10,844 bases of DNA from Bacillota bacterium (GTDB lineage: Bacteria > Bacillota > Clostridia > Lachnospirales > Lachnospiraceae): assembly GCA_023402845.1 (NCBI GenBank), contig JAEYFP010000003.1:1-10844 (forward strand), read 5' to 3'. Position numbers and translations under genes: made by a program. Below are positions 1 to 4,936 of the stretch, piece after piece. Under the pieces are notes generated by a model that saw only the letters and a list, made by a program, of their open reading frames with translations, was not told the DNA's origin and made no database searches. Within the stretch, counting starts at the first letter, position 1. Each line of letters starts with the position of its first letter.

Positions 1-181
1 TGGTGTACGCGCGGCACCGACAAGCGGTGTGCTTGGGGAGCGTGTCGGACCTGTTACGGGAGATGCGGCAAATATTGTATTGTGGATTATTCTTCTCGTA
101 GCGAGTACGGCAGTCATTATAGCAATCCTTGTACAGAATAAATCACGGAGGAAGCGGCGTGGAAACTCACGCAGATCATAA
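1..181 (+). CDS. C-terminal end of a cell-surface protein with a sortase-like anchoring tail (partial)
   Basis: The frame is open from the left edge (first full codon at base 2) to TAA at 179-181, giving 59 visible residues. The visible order is a short polar segment, the motif GPVTGD at residues 16-21, a hydrophobic membrane span at about residues 25-44, and a strongly basic end (KSRRKRRGNSRRS). Motif, hydrophobic stretch and positive tail are the layout of a cell-wall sorting signal recognised by sortase; the canonical motif is LPxTG, and here the first residue is Gly instead of Leu. Without a working sortase site it would simply be a C-terminally membrane-anchored protein. The functional ectodomain lies outside the window, so its role cannot be stated. 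No gene follows closely; a GC-rich hairpin at 250-270 may end its transcript. Confidence 0.6.
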   Translation, partial: GVRAAPTSGVLGERVGPVTGDAANIVLWIILLVASTAVIIAILVQNKSRRKRRGNSRRS

Positions 182-189
182 ATCATAGG

Positions 190-248
190 GGATGTAACAG
201 CAGGCTAAGGAGCCCTCCATAGCCTGTGGCATCCGCACTTATGGGAGG
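190..248 (+). other. Unidentified foldable RNA region with possible pseudoknot
   Basis: A nested stem can form: GGATG (190-194) with CATCC (230-234), enclosing CAGGCTA (201-207) with TAGCCTG (220-226). The 12-nt loop contains CCTCC (214-218), complementary to GGAGG (244-248) downstream, so an H-type pseudoknot is possible. It sits right after the stop of the surface-protein gene and before a GC-rich hairpin. It could be a 3' UTR structure, part of a terminator region, or a small RNA. I considered 6S RNA and several riboswitch classes and could not match any of them. Confidence 0.3.
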
Positions 249-249
249 A

Positions 250-275
250 CCGGCCCCCTGATGGGGCTGGTTCTT
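250..275 (+). terminator. Possible intrinsic terminator of the surface-protein gene
   Basis: An 8-bp GC-rich stem, CCGGCCCC (250-257) with GGGGCTGG (263-270, one G-U pair), has a five-base loop. It is followed by TTCTTC, only a weak U-tract. Position after the first gene and before an independent promoter at 319 supports a terminator. Confidence 0.4.
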
Positions 276-318
276 CGCATGTAAGGAAGAAATAAAAGGA
301 AATTTTACCAAAAAGAAA

Positions 319-347
319 TTGACAAACCCGATTTGCAATGGTATAGT
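319..347 (+). promoter_or_regulatory. Sigma-A promoter of the riboswitch transcript
   Basis: TTGACA (319-324, perfect -35) is separated by 17 bp from TATAGT (342-347, -10, 5 of 6). Transcription should start near 353-355, about 20 nt before the first riboswitch stem. This is one of the best promoters in the window. Confidence 0.8.
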
Positions 348-373
348 TTGTTTGTAAGTACGAACTGAATATT

Positions 374-446
374 GGCAAACTTACCGCAAGGTAAGGACGC
401 AAAGCTATAGGGTCTTGACCAGAAATGGCGAGACAGCCAGTTGCCG
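374..446 (+). promoter_or_regulatory. Cyclic di-GMP-I (GEMM-I) riboswitch aptamer
   Basis: The aptamer hallmarks are all visible. A closing stem pairs GGCAA (374-378) with TTGCC (441-445). A hairpin TTACC/GGTAA (381-385/390-394) carries a GCAA tetraloop (386-389), the GNRA loop that docks into a receptor in this class. The linker GGACGCAAAGC at 395-405 is the most conserved part of the family. A second arm is closed by GCT/AGC (404-406/435-437), with AATGGCGA and CAGCCAG on its 3' side. This class binds the second messenger c-di-GMP and usually controls motility, adhesion or surface-protein genes. The next true gene downstream is secG, about 230 nt away and apparently with its own promoter, so the regulated target is unclear. 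Confidence 0.9.
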
Positions 447-489
447 GATGTACAGCTTGAATTTAGTAGAGCAGCATTCGTTAGACCAG

Positions 490-515
490 ATAGCCCTGTT
501 AGGGGTTATTTTATA
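490..515 (+). terminator. Hairpin with short U-tract after the riboswitch (possible regulated terminator)
   Basis: ATAGCCC (490-496) pairs with GGGTTAT (503-509, one G-U pair) around the loop TGTTAG, followed by TTTATATT. It lies about 45 nt behind the aptamer, where an expression-platform terminator would be expected. The stem is only moderately stable and the U-tract is interrupted. I could not resolve a competing antiterminator. Confidence 0.4.
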
Positions 516-571
516 TTGTCCAATATGTAAGTACGGCTTATAGTTCTTGGCTTCATATATGTTACACAAGA

Positions 572-599
572 GCATCAGGCCTCCCACCCTGATGCTTTT
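572..599 (+). terminator. Intrinsic terminator downstream of the riboswitch
   Basis: GCATCAGG (572-579) pairs perfectly with CCTGATGC (588-595) around an 8-nt loop and is followed by TTTT, then GCATTTTT. It ends the transcript started at about 354, giving an RNA of roughly 245 nt unless it is read through into secG. It could itself be the ligand-controlled terminator. Confidence 0.75.
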
Positions 600-618
600 G
601 CATTTTTAAAAAAATAAG

Positions 619-647
619 TTGAAAATATCATATAGGTATGATAAACT
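619..647 (+). promoter_or_regulatory. secG: Probable secG promoter
   Basis: TTGAAA (619-624) and TAAACT (642-647) are separated by 17 bp, each matching 4 or more of 6 consensus bases. The predicted start near 654 gives a short leader that still includes the ribosome binding site AGGAGG at 665-670. This argues that secG is transcribed independently of the riboswitch RNA. Confidence 0.5.
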
Positions 648-677
648 AGATTTTGCATGATATTAGGAGGTATAAGG

Positions 678-917
678 ATGGGTGTGCTAAGAATCGTTTT
701 GACGATAATTTTTATAATAGTGAGTGTTGCGCTGGCAACGATTGTGTTAATGCAGGAAGGGAAATCCGCAGGGCTTGGTGCTATCAGCGGCGCGGCGGAA
801 ACCTACTGGGGGAAGAATAAGGGCCGCTCGATGGAGGGCAAGTTGGTGAAGGTTACCAGATATCTTGCAATTTCGTTTATCTTGCTTGCGGTCATATTAA
901 ACCTAAACAGATTTTAG
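678..917 (+). CDS. secG: Preprotein translocase subunit SecG
   Basis: This 79-aa protein has the standard SecG build: a first membrane helix (about residues 3-25), a cytoplasmic loop, and a second helix (about 58-76). The loop starts LMQEGKSAGLGAISGAAETY, and this Gly/Ser-rich QEGK...G-SG segment is the family signature. SecG is an accessory subunit of the SecYEG channel and helps SecA-driven export. ATG 678 is chosen because AGGAGG ends 7 nt before it; an in-frame ATG at 657 would begin before that site and lacks one of its own. The gene starts the common Firmicutes order secG-rnr-smpB-ssrA. A strong terminator follows directly, so rnr is probably transcribed separately. Confidence 0.95.
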   Translation: MGVLRIVLTIIFIIVSVALATIVLMQEGKSAGLGAISGAAETYWGKNKGRSMEGKLVKVTRYLAISFILLAVILNLNRF

Positions 918-924
918 ACAGCAG

Positions 925-957
925 ACACTCTTAAGATAACTCTTGAGGGTGTTTTTT
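925..957 (+). terminator. Intrinsic terminator of secG
   Basis: A 12-bp stem (925-936 with 941-952, two or more G-U pairs) closes a TAAC loop and runs into a TTTTTT tract (952-957). It begins 8 nt after the secG stop codon. The U-tract touches the AT-rich palindrome that begins the repeat region. Confidence 0.9.
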
Positions 958-993
958 ATTATATAGGAAATTCAAAGGAATTTCCTATATAAT
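958..993 (+). repeat. AT-rich palindrome, repeat module A
   Basis: A perfect 16-bp inverted repeat (958-973 with 978-993) surrounds the loop AAAG. The arm contains TATATAGGAAATTC. Related palindromes built on TATAGGAAAT occur at about 1084-1114 and 4694-4719, each next to a 79-bp B unit. It therefore looks like part of a modular intergenic repeat and not just a second terminator. Confidence 0.8.
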
Positions 994-1002
994 AAAATTA
1001 TA

Positions 1003-1081
1003 TGCGCAGCTGCGCGCGCGGAACAAAAGCTGTGCTGCCAAAGTATTTGGCTGCGAGAGCGGGCGTAGCACACTTTTGTTC
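1003..1081 (+). repeat. 79-bp hairpin repeat B, copy 1
   Basis: The unit begins with TGCGCAGCTGCGC, continues through an alternating GCGCGCG stretch, and then forms a long hairpin. GAACAAAAG (1021-1029) pairs with CTTTTGTTC (1073-1081). After a bulged C, TGTGCT (1031-1036) pairs with AGCACA (1067-1072). An inner hairpin GCCAAA/TTTGGC (1037-1042/1046-1051) has the loop GTA. The first 37 nt match copies 2 and 3 with one difference; the apical half has diverged while remaining foldable. It is non-coding and lies between the secG terminator and rnr. Confidence 0.85.
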
Positions 1082-1083
1082 TG

Positions 1084-1114
1084 AATAGGAATTTCCAATG
1101 GATTTTGCTATATA
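1084..1114 (+). repeat. Degenerate copy of repeat module A
   Basis: The segment reads ATAGGAATTTCC, AAT, GGATTTTGCTATATA. Its reverse complement aligns with the palindrome at 958-993 with several mismatches. It closes the first repeat cluster, so B copy 1 is flanked on both sides by A-type sequence. Confidence 0.55.
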
Positions 1115-1116
1115 AT
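1106..1116 (+). promoter_or_regulatory. rnr: Possible -10 element for rnr supplied by the repeat
   Basis: TATAAT occurs at 1111-1116, and TGC precedes the overlapping TATATA (1109-1114) in the way an extended -10 would. I find no convincing -35 at 16-18 bp. Because a terminator separates secG from rnr, a promoter is expected in 958-1130, and this is the best candidate. Confidence 0.35.
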
Positions 1117-1140
1117 AAATGATTTTGGAATAGGAGAGTA

Positions 1141-3276
1141 ATGAAACAGGAAAAATTTGCAGACAGAAAACAATTAATACTGAAATTAATGAAAGAGGAT
1201 TTGTATATACCGATGAAGGAAAAGGAGCTTGCTATTTTCCTTCAGGTGGCAAAGGAGGAAAGGCCCGCTTTGAAAGAGGTTTTGCAGGAACTGCTGGAAG
1301 AAGGAAGTATACAGATTTCAAAGCGAGGAAAATATTCGATGGCGGATAAGAAAACATTGCAGGGGATGTTTTCGGCGACGCAGCATGGTTTTGGATTTGT
1401 GGAAGTGGAAGGTGAAACGGAGGATTATTATATTTCCGAATCTGAAGTCAACGGCGCGATGCATGGGGATACAGTGGAAATTGAGCCGTTTACCAAGCAG
1501 GCAAGAGGAAAGCGAAGAGAAGCAGCTATCGTGAAAGTCCTCGAGCGTTCGACTAATCTGCTTGTTGGCACCTATGATAAGGCAAAGAACCGGTATGGCT
1601 TTGTGGTACCGGATAACAACCGTTTTAATCAGGATATTTTTATTCCGGTGGAGCGCTCCAAGGGGGCGGTAGACGGACATAAAGTCGTAGTGGAAATCAC
1701 AGATTACGGCAGTCCTTCTAAAAGTCCGGAGGGGAAAATCGTGGAAATTCTCGGACATCGTAATGATCCGGGTGTGGATATTCTTTCTATTATAAAGAGC
1801 TATGATCTTCCGGTTGAGTTTCCTGAACGGGTGTTGAATCAGGCGGAGCGTGTACCCGAGGAAATTTCTCAGGCAGATATGGCCGGCCGGTTGGACTTAA
1901 GGGATGTCATGATGGTTACAATTGACGGCGAGGATGCGAAGGATCTGGATGATGCGGTAAGCTTATCCGTGGAGAATGGATATTACCAGTTGGGTGTGCA
2001 TATTGCCGACGTGACAAATTATGTGCAGGAGAACAGTGCACTTGACCGGGAGGCTTTGAAACGCGCGACAAGCGTTTATCTGGTTGACAGGGTAATTCCG
2101 ATGCTGCCTCACCGGTTAAGTAATGGGATTTGTTCACTGAATGAGCAGGAGACCCGGCTTGCATTAAGCTGTTTGATGAAAATTGATGAAAATGGCGAGG
2201 TGATTGATCATAGGCTTGCGGAGACGGTCATCAGGACGAATCGCAGGATGACCTACACGGCAGTCAATGCAATATTGGAACATGGGGACGAGCAGTTAAA
2301 GAAGGAATATGAGGAGCTCGTGCCAATGTTTTTCAGTATGAAAGAACTGGCACACATTCTGAGAGAAAAACGTAAAAAGCGCGGTTCGATAGATTTTGAT
2401 CTGCCCGAGACAAAGATTCTTCTTGATCAGGAGGGACATCCTGTGGAGATTAAGCCGTATGAGCGCAATACTGCAACAAAGCTGATAGAGGATTTTATGC
2501 TGCTGGCAAATGAGACAGTGGCGGAACACTTTTTTTGGCAGGAGCTTCCGTTTGTGTATCGGACGCATGAAAATCCTGATCCCGAAAAGATCAAGAAGCT
2601 ATCGGCGTTTATTCGTAACTTTGGATACGGTATCAAAATAAAGGATGAAGAGGTTCATCCGAAGGAACTGCAAAAGCTACTCGCAAAAATCGAAGATACA
2701 CCGCAGGAGGCTCTGATCAGCCGTTTGACACTGCGTTCCATGCAGCGGGCAAAGTATTCGACGGAGTGCATGGGTCATTTTGGCCTGGCGTGCCGGTATT
2801 ACTGTCATTTTACATCGCCGATCCGCCGTTACCCTGATTTGCAGATTCATCGGATTATTAAGGAAAATATTCGCGGCAGGCTTAAAGAAGAGCGGATCGA
2901 ACACTATGAAAAGATTTTGCCGGAAGTGGCAAAACAGTCGAGCATCAGAGAGAGGATTGCCGACGAGGCGGAACGGGAAACGGAAAAGCTTAAAAAGGCG
3001 GAATACATGGAGAAACGGATTGGCGATGTGTTTACAGGCATCATTTCCGGTATTACGAATTGGGGAATTTATGTTGAACTGCCCAATACCGTAGAGGGGC
3101 TTGTGCATGTGTCCAAGATGGCGGGCGATTACTACTATTATGATGAGAAAAGCTATGAGCTGATCGGTGAAGCTACCGGCAGACGGTATACGCTCGGACA
3201 GACATTAGACGTGCGCGTGAATGGTGTGGATAAGACGCTGCGTACAGTAGATTTCGTGCTTGCCGGGGAGGAGTGA
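1141..3276 (+). CDS. rnr: Ribonuclease R, 3'-5' exoribonuclease
   Basis: RNase R degrades structured RNA processively and takes part in mRNA turnover and tmRNA-linked decay. The 711-aa product shows the family order: N-terminal helix-turn-helix-like region (about 1-70), two OB/cold-shock domains (about 72-135 and 140-205), the RNB catalytic domain (about 250-580) and an S1 domain (about 627-708). The catalytic Asp cluster is in TIDGEDAKDLDDAVS, with D262, D268, D270 and D271 in the expected 6-2-1 spacing. The motif HFTSPIRRYPDL (556-567) carries the conserved active-site Arg. The start ATG is preceded by AGGAGAG at 1132-1138. The protein stops right after the S1 domain at DFVLAGEE and lacks the Lys-rich tail found in E. 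coli RNase R. The stop codon overlaps the smpB start region, so the two genes are translationally close. Confidence 0.97.
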   Translation: MKQEKFADRKQLILKLMKEDLYIPMKEKELAIFLQVAKEERPALKEVLQELLEEGSIQISKRGKYSMADKKTLQGMFSATQHGFGFVEVEGETEDYYISESEVNGAMHGDTVEIEPFTKQARGKRREAAIVKVLERSTNLLVGTYDKAKNRYGFVVPDNNRFNQDIFIPVERSKGAVDGHKVVVEITDYGSPSKSPEGKIVEILGHRNDPGVDILSIIKSYDLPVEFPERVLNQAERVPEEISQADMAGRLDLRDVMMVTIDGEDAKDLDDAVSLSVENGYYQLGVHIADVTNYVQENSALDREALKRATSVYLVDRVIPMLPHRLSNGICSLNEQETRLALSCLMKIDENGEVIDHRLAETVIRTNRRMTYTAVNAILEHGDEQLKKEYEELVPMFFSMKELAHILREKRKKRGSIDFDLPETKILLDQEGHPVEIKPYERNTATKLIEDFMLLANETVAEHFFWQELPFVYRTHENPDPEKIKKLSAFIRNFGYGIKIKDEEVHPKELQKLLAKIEDTPQEALISRLTLRSMQRAKYSTECMGHFGLACRYYCHFTSPIRRYPDLQIHRIIKENIRGRLKEERIEHYEKILPEVAKQSSIRERIADEAERETEKLKKAEYMEKRIGDVFTGIISGITNWGIYVELPNTVEGLVHVSKMAGDYYYYDEKSYELIGEATGRRYTLGQTLDVRVNGVDKTLRTVDFVLAGEE

Positions 3277-3281
3277 GTATT

Positions 3282-3758
3282 TTGGCAAAGGAAAAAGAAA
3301 AGAATGGCTTTCATTTGATAGCCAATAATAAAAAAGCTTATTTTGATTATTTTATTGAGGATAAATTTGAAGCGGGTATTTCATTGTACGGTACGGAAAT
3401 TAAATCGCTGCGCATGGGTAAGTGCAGTATTAAGGAAGCGTATGTGCGCATCGACAGAGGCGAGGTGTTCATTTACGGAATGCATATCAGTCCCTATGAA
3501 AAGGGAAATATTTTTAATAAAGATCCGCTCCGGTCAAGAAAGCTGCTTCTTCATAAATCGGAGATCAATAAGCTGTCAGGAAAGATTTCGGAACAAGGCT
3601 ATACGATAGCACCTCTGCAGGTCTATTTAAAAGGAAGCCTGATCAAGGTGGAAATCGGTCTGGCCAAAGGCAAAAAGCTGTATGATAAGAGACAGGACAT
3701 TGCGAAGAAAGATCAGCGCCGTGAAGCAGAAAAGGATTTCAAAGTAAAAAATTTATAG
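3282..3758 (+). CDS. smpB: SsrA-binding protein SmpB
   Basis: SmpB binds the tRNA-like part of tmRNA and brings it to stalled ribosomes. Visible hallmarks are NNKKAYFDYFIEDKFEAGI, GTEIKSLRMGKCSIKEAYV, EVFIYGMHISPYEKGNIFN, and the basic tail GLAKGKKLYDKRQ...DFKVKNL that reaches into the decoding site. I choose TTG at 3282, giving MAKEKEKNG and 158 aa. GGGGAGG (3265-3271) is then about 10 nt upstream, whereas for the in-frame GTG at 3273 it would be only 1 nt away. With the GTG start the protein has 161 aa and overlaps rnr by 4 nt. The gene lies in an operon with rnr and precedes ssrA, its RNA partner. Confidence 0.95.
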   Translation: MAKEKEKNGFHLIANNKKAYFDYFIEDKFEAGISLYGTEIKSLRMGKCSIKEAYVRIDRGEVFIYGMHISPYEKGNIFNKDPLRSRKLLLHKSEINKLSGKISEQGYTIAPLQVYLKGSLIKVEIGLAKGKKLYDKRQDIAKKDQRREAEKDFKVKNL

Positions 3759-3792
3759 GAAGACGGAGAATACTGCAGGGGAGACCGGAAAT

Positions 3793-4026
3793 ATGAAGAA
3801 AACAGCAGAAGAAATCAGGCAGCTTGTAAATCAGGCAACGGCGGAAGTCTATGAGGATCTGACCCCTGAGCTGATCATGCTGATTGACAAAACAAAGCGT
3901 CGTACCGATATCACGGACGGGGAAAAGAGCGATGAGATCATGGTGGATACAATCGGCTTTATTAAATCTTGTACAAATGAAATTATGATAGAGATTTTGA
4001 CAAAGCTGTTTGCCGAAGAAAACTAA
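3793..4026 (+). CDS. Small uncharacterised protein between smpB and ssrA
   Basis: A 77-aa soluble, mostly helical-looking protein starts MKKTAEEIRQLVNQATAEV and ends EILTKLFAEEN. It has no membrane segment, signal peptide or Cys pair (a single Cys in KSCTNE). I do not recognise the family. GGGGAG at 3778-3783 lies 9 nt before ATG 3793, an acceptable ribosome binding site. The gene starts 34 nt after smpB with no terminator between, so it is probably the last gene of the rnr-smpB transcript. It ends about 70 nt before the tmRNA promoter. Its position suggests, but does not prove, a link to ribosome rescue; a non-functional chance ORF is less likely given the start signals and tight packing. 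Confidence 0.65.
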   Translation: MKKTAEEIRQLVNQATAEVYEDLTPELIMLIDKTKRRTDITDGEKSDEIMVDTIGFIKSCTNEIMIEILTKLFAEEN

Positions 4027-4095
4027 ATGTTACTTAGAACGTAGCAGACAGTAACGTCTAAATTGTGAAAAGAATATAAAATAAAACAGATTTGG

Positions 4096-4124
4096 TTGAA
4101 TAAATGCGTTGAAGAGAGTATAAT
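4096..4124 (+). promoter_or_regulatory. ssrA: tmRNA promoter
   Basis: TTGAAT (4096-4101) and a perfect TATAAT (4119-4124) are separated by 17 bp. Transcription should start near 4131, a few bases before the mature 5' end at 4139 that RNase P would generate. Confidence 0.8.
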
Positions 4125-4138
4125 AAATAATAGTACAA

Positions 4139-4483
4139 GGGCTTGTACTGGTTTCGACGGGGGTCTAGCAATTAAGATAGCCATCTGCGGTCCGGTTCCG
4201 CATAAAACCATCGGAAACTAAATATAAACGCAGACAAAAAGTTAGCGTTCGCAGCCTAGTTGCTGCTGTCGGCCTTAAGTCACCCGCTGCTTAAGTAACC
4301 GGCATCGACGATGCGGGGCACTTTATTTCCAAAGCTTTGCGGAAATGGAAGAACTCATGAAGCTACTGAGGTTTATAGCCTGTCATTTGGCGATAGACGG
4401 AGGGAATGTTAAATAAATGACTGTGATGGAAGAAGTTTTAATGAAAGGGCTTTCGGACGCGGGTTCGATTCCCGCCAGGTCCA
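4139..4483 (+). ncRNA. ssrA: Transfer-messenger RNA (tmRNA)
   Basis: The 5' end GGGCTTG (4139-4145) pairs with CAGGTCC (4476-4482) to form the tRNA-like acceptor stem. TACTGGTTTCGACGGGGGTC is the conserved 5' domain, and GCGGGTTCGATTCCCGC is the T arm. The tag reading frame runs GCA (4230) to TAG (4257-4259) and encodes ADKKLAFAA, the hydrophobic -LAFAA end that marks proteins for proteolysis. The 3' CCA is not encoded: the gene reads TCCA and then TTTTT, so CCA must be added after processing. Length is 345 nt, normal for a one-piece tmRNA. It acts with SmpB, encoded just upstream. Confidence 0.97.
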
Positions 4484-4492
4484 TTTTTAAAG

Positions 4493-4537
4493 AAAGACAG
4501 GTCATATTATGCAATTGAAATATGACCTGTCTTTTTT
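4493..4537 (+). terminator. Intrinsic terminator of tmRNA
   Basis: A 16-bp stem (4493-4508 with 4519-4534) with a 10-nt loop runs into TTTTTT (4532-4537). It begins 10 nt after the mature tmRNA 3' end. Confidence 0.9.
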
Positions 4538-4571
4538 ATCGTATAGGACAGTCCGTCCTATACGATAAAAA
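4533..4571. repeat. 17-bp perfect palindrome next to the tmRNA terminator
   Basis: The arms are 4533-4549 and 4555-4571, with loop AGTCC; the arm contains ATCGTATAGGAC. It begins within the U-tract of the tmRNA terminator. TATAGGA is shared with module A, so it may be a diverged A module or a backup bidirectional terminator. Confidence 0.7.
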
Positions 4572-4579
4572 CCCTCCGG

Positions 4580-4609
4580 GAGGATCGCGCAGGCGGGATT
4601 CTTTTGTTC
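4580..4609 (+). repeat. Truncated 3' remnant of repeat B
   Basis: GAGGATCGCGCAGGCGGG followed by ATTCTTTTGTTC resembles the last ~35 nt of B copies 2 and 3 (GATCGCGGGAGTGGG ... TTTTTGTT), with the AGCACA part missing. It abuts B copy 2 directly. Its CTTTTGTTC (4601-4609) can also pair with GAACAAAAG of copy 2. Confidence 0.5.
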
Positions 4610-4688
4610 TGCGCAGCTACGCGCGCGGAACAAAAGCTGTGCTGCCGGATCAAATGATCGCGGGAGTGGGTGAAGCACATTTTTGTTG
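4610..4688 (+). repeat. 79-bp hairpin repeat B, copy 2
   Basis: It has the same length and orientation as the unit at 1003-1081. The main stem pairs GAACAAAAG...TGTGCT (from 4628) with AGCACA...TTTTTGTT (4674-4687), with an inner hairpin GATC-AAAT-GATC. It matches copy 3 at 77 of 79 positions. Confidence 0.85.
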
Positions 4689-4693
4689 TTATA

Positions 4694-4719
4694 ATAGGAA
4701 ATTCCTTCGGATTTCCTAT
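4694..4719 (+). repeat. Repeat module A between B copies 2 and 3
   Basis: ATAGGAAATTCC pairs with GGATTTCCTAT around the loop TTC, with one bulged T near the loop. It is the same palindrome type as at 958-993, placed between two B units so that the pattern here is B-A-B. Confidence 0.75.
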
Positions 4720-4733
4720 ATAACAAAATATTC

Positions 4734-4812
4734 TGCGCAGCTACGCGCGCGGAACAAAAGCTGTGCTGCCGGATCAAATAATCGCGGGAGTGGGTGAAGC
4801 ACATTTTTGTTC
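4734..4812 (+). repeat. 79-bp hairpin repeat B, copy 3
   Basis: This is nearly identical to copy 2. The differences are a G-to-A change in the inner hairpin (AATC for GATC) and the last base. Here the final base is C, so the outer pair of the main stem is restored. Confidence 0.85.
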
Positions 4813-4907
4813 TTGGGAACTAAAGTATAAAAAATATTTTAACTTTACTTTTATTGGTTTTTAAGTATTTTTATGGTAAAAATAAATGGTAAAATTGACT
4901 AAAATGC

Positions 4908-4936
4908 TTGCAAATTATGACATGAAATGGTAAAAT
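4908..4936 (+). promoter_or_regulatory. Probable promoter of the chemoreceptor gene
   Basis: TTGCAA (4908-4913) and TAAAAT (4931-4936) are separated by 17 bp, giving a start near 4943 and a leader of about 48 nt. I looked for a sigma-28 (flagellar) promoter with GCCGATAA and found none. The surrounding 4815-4970 is very AT-rich and otherwise featureless. Confidence 0.5.

Noticed and set aside
182..300. 6S RNA or a known riboswitch in the intergenic region
   Set aside because: The available non-coding length is too short for 6S RNA unless it overlaps the upstream gene, and I could not match conserved residues of fluoride, THF, ZTP, guanidine or other classes.
448..543. 31-codon plus-strand ORF beginning at the end of the riboswitch
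   Set aside because: It has no ribosome binding site (CAGTTGCCGG precedes the ATG), and it runs through the 490-509 hairpin; it is best explained by chance.
2780..3094. 104-codon plus-strand ORF inside rnr
   Set aside because: It is an alternative frame inside a fully conserved RNB-domain coding region.
4502..4804. Overlapping 90-100 codon ORFs on both strands across the repeat cluster after tmRNA
   Set aside because: They are translations of the B repeats (the same peptide blocks recur) and of the terminator palindromes, with no ribosome binding site.
1003..4812. CRISPR array
   Set aside because: The repeats are too long and too few, two of them are separated by a palindrome and not by a unique spacer, and there are no cas genes.
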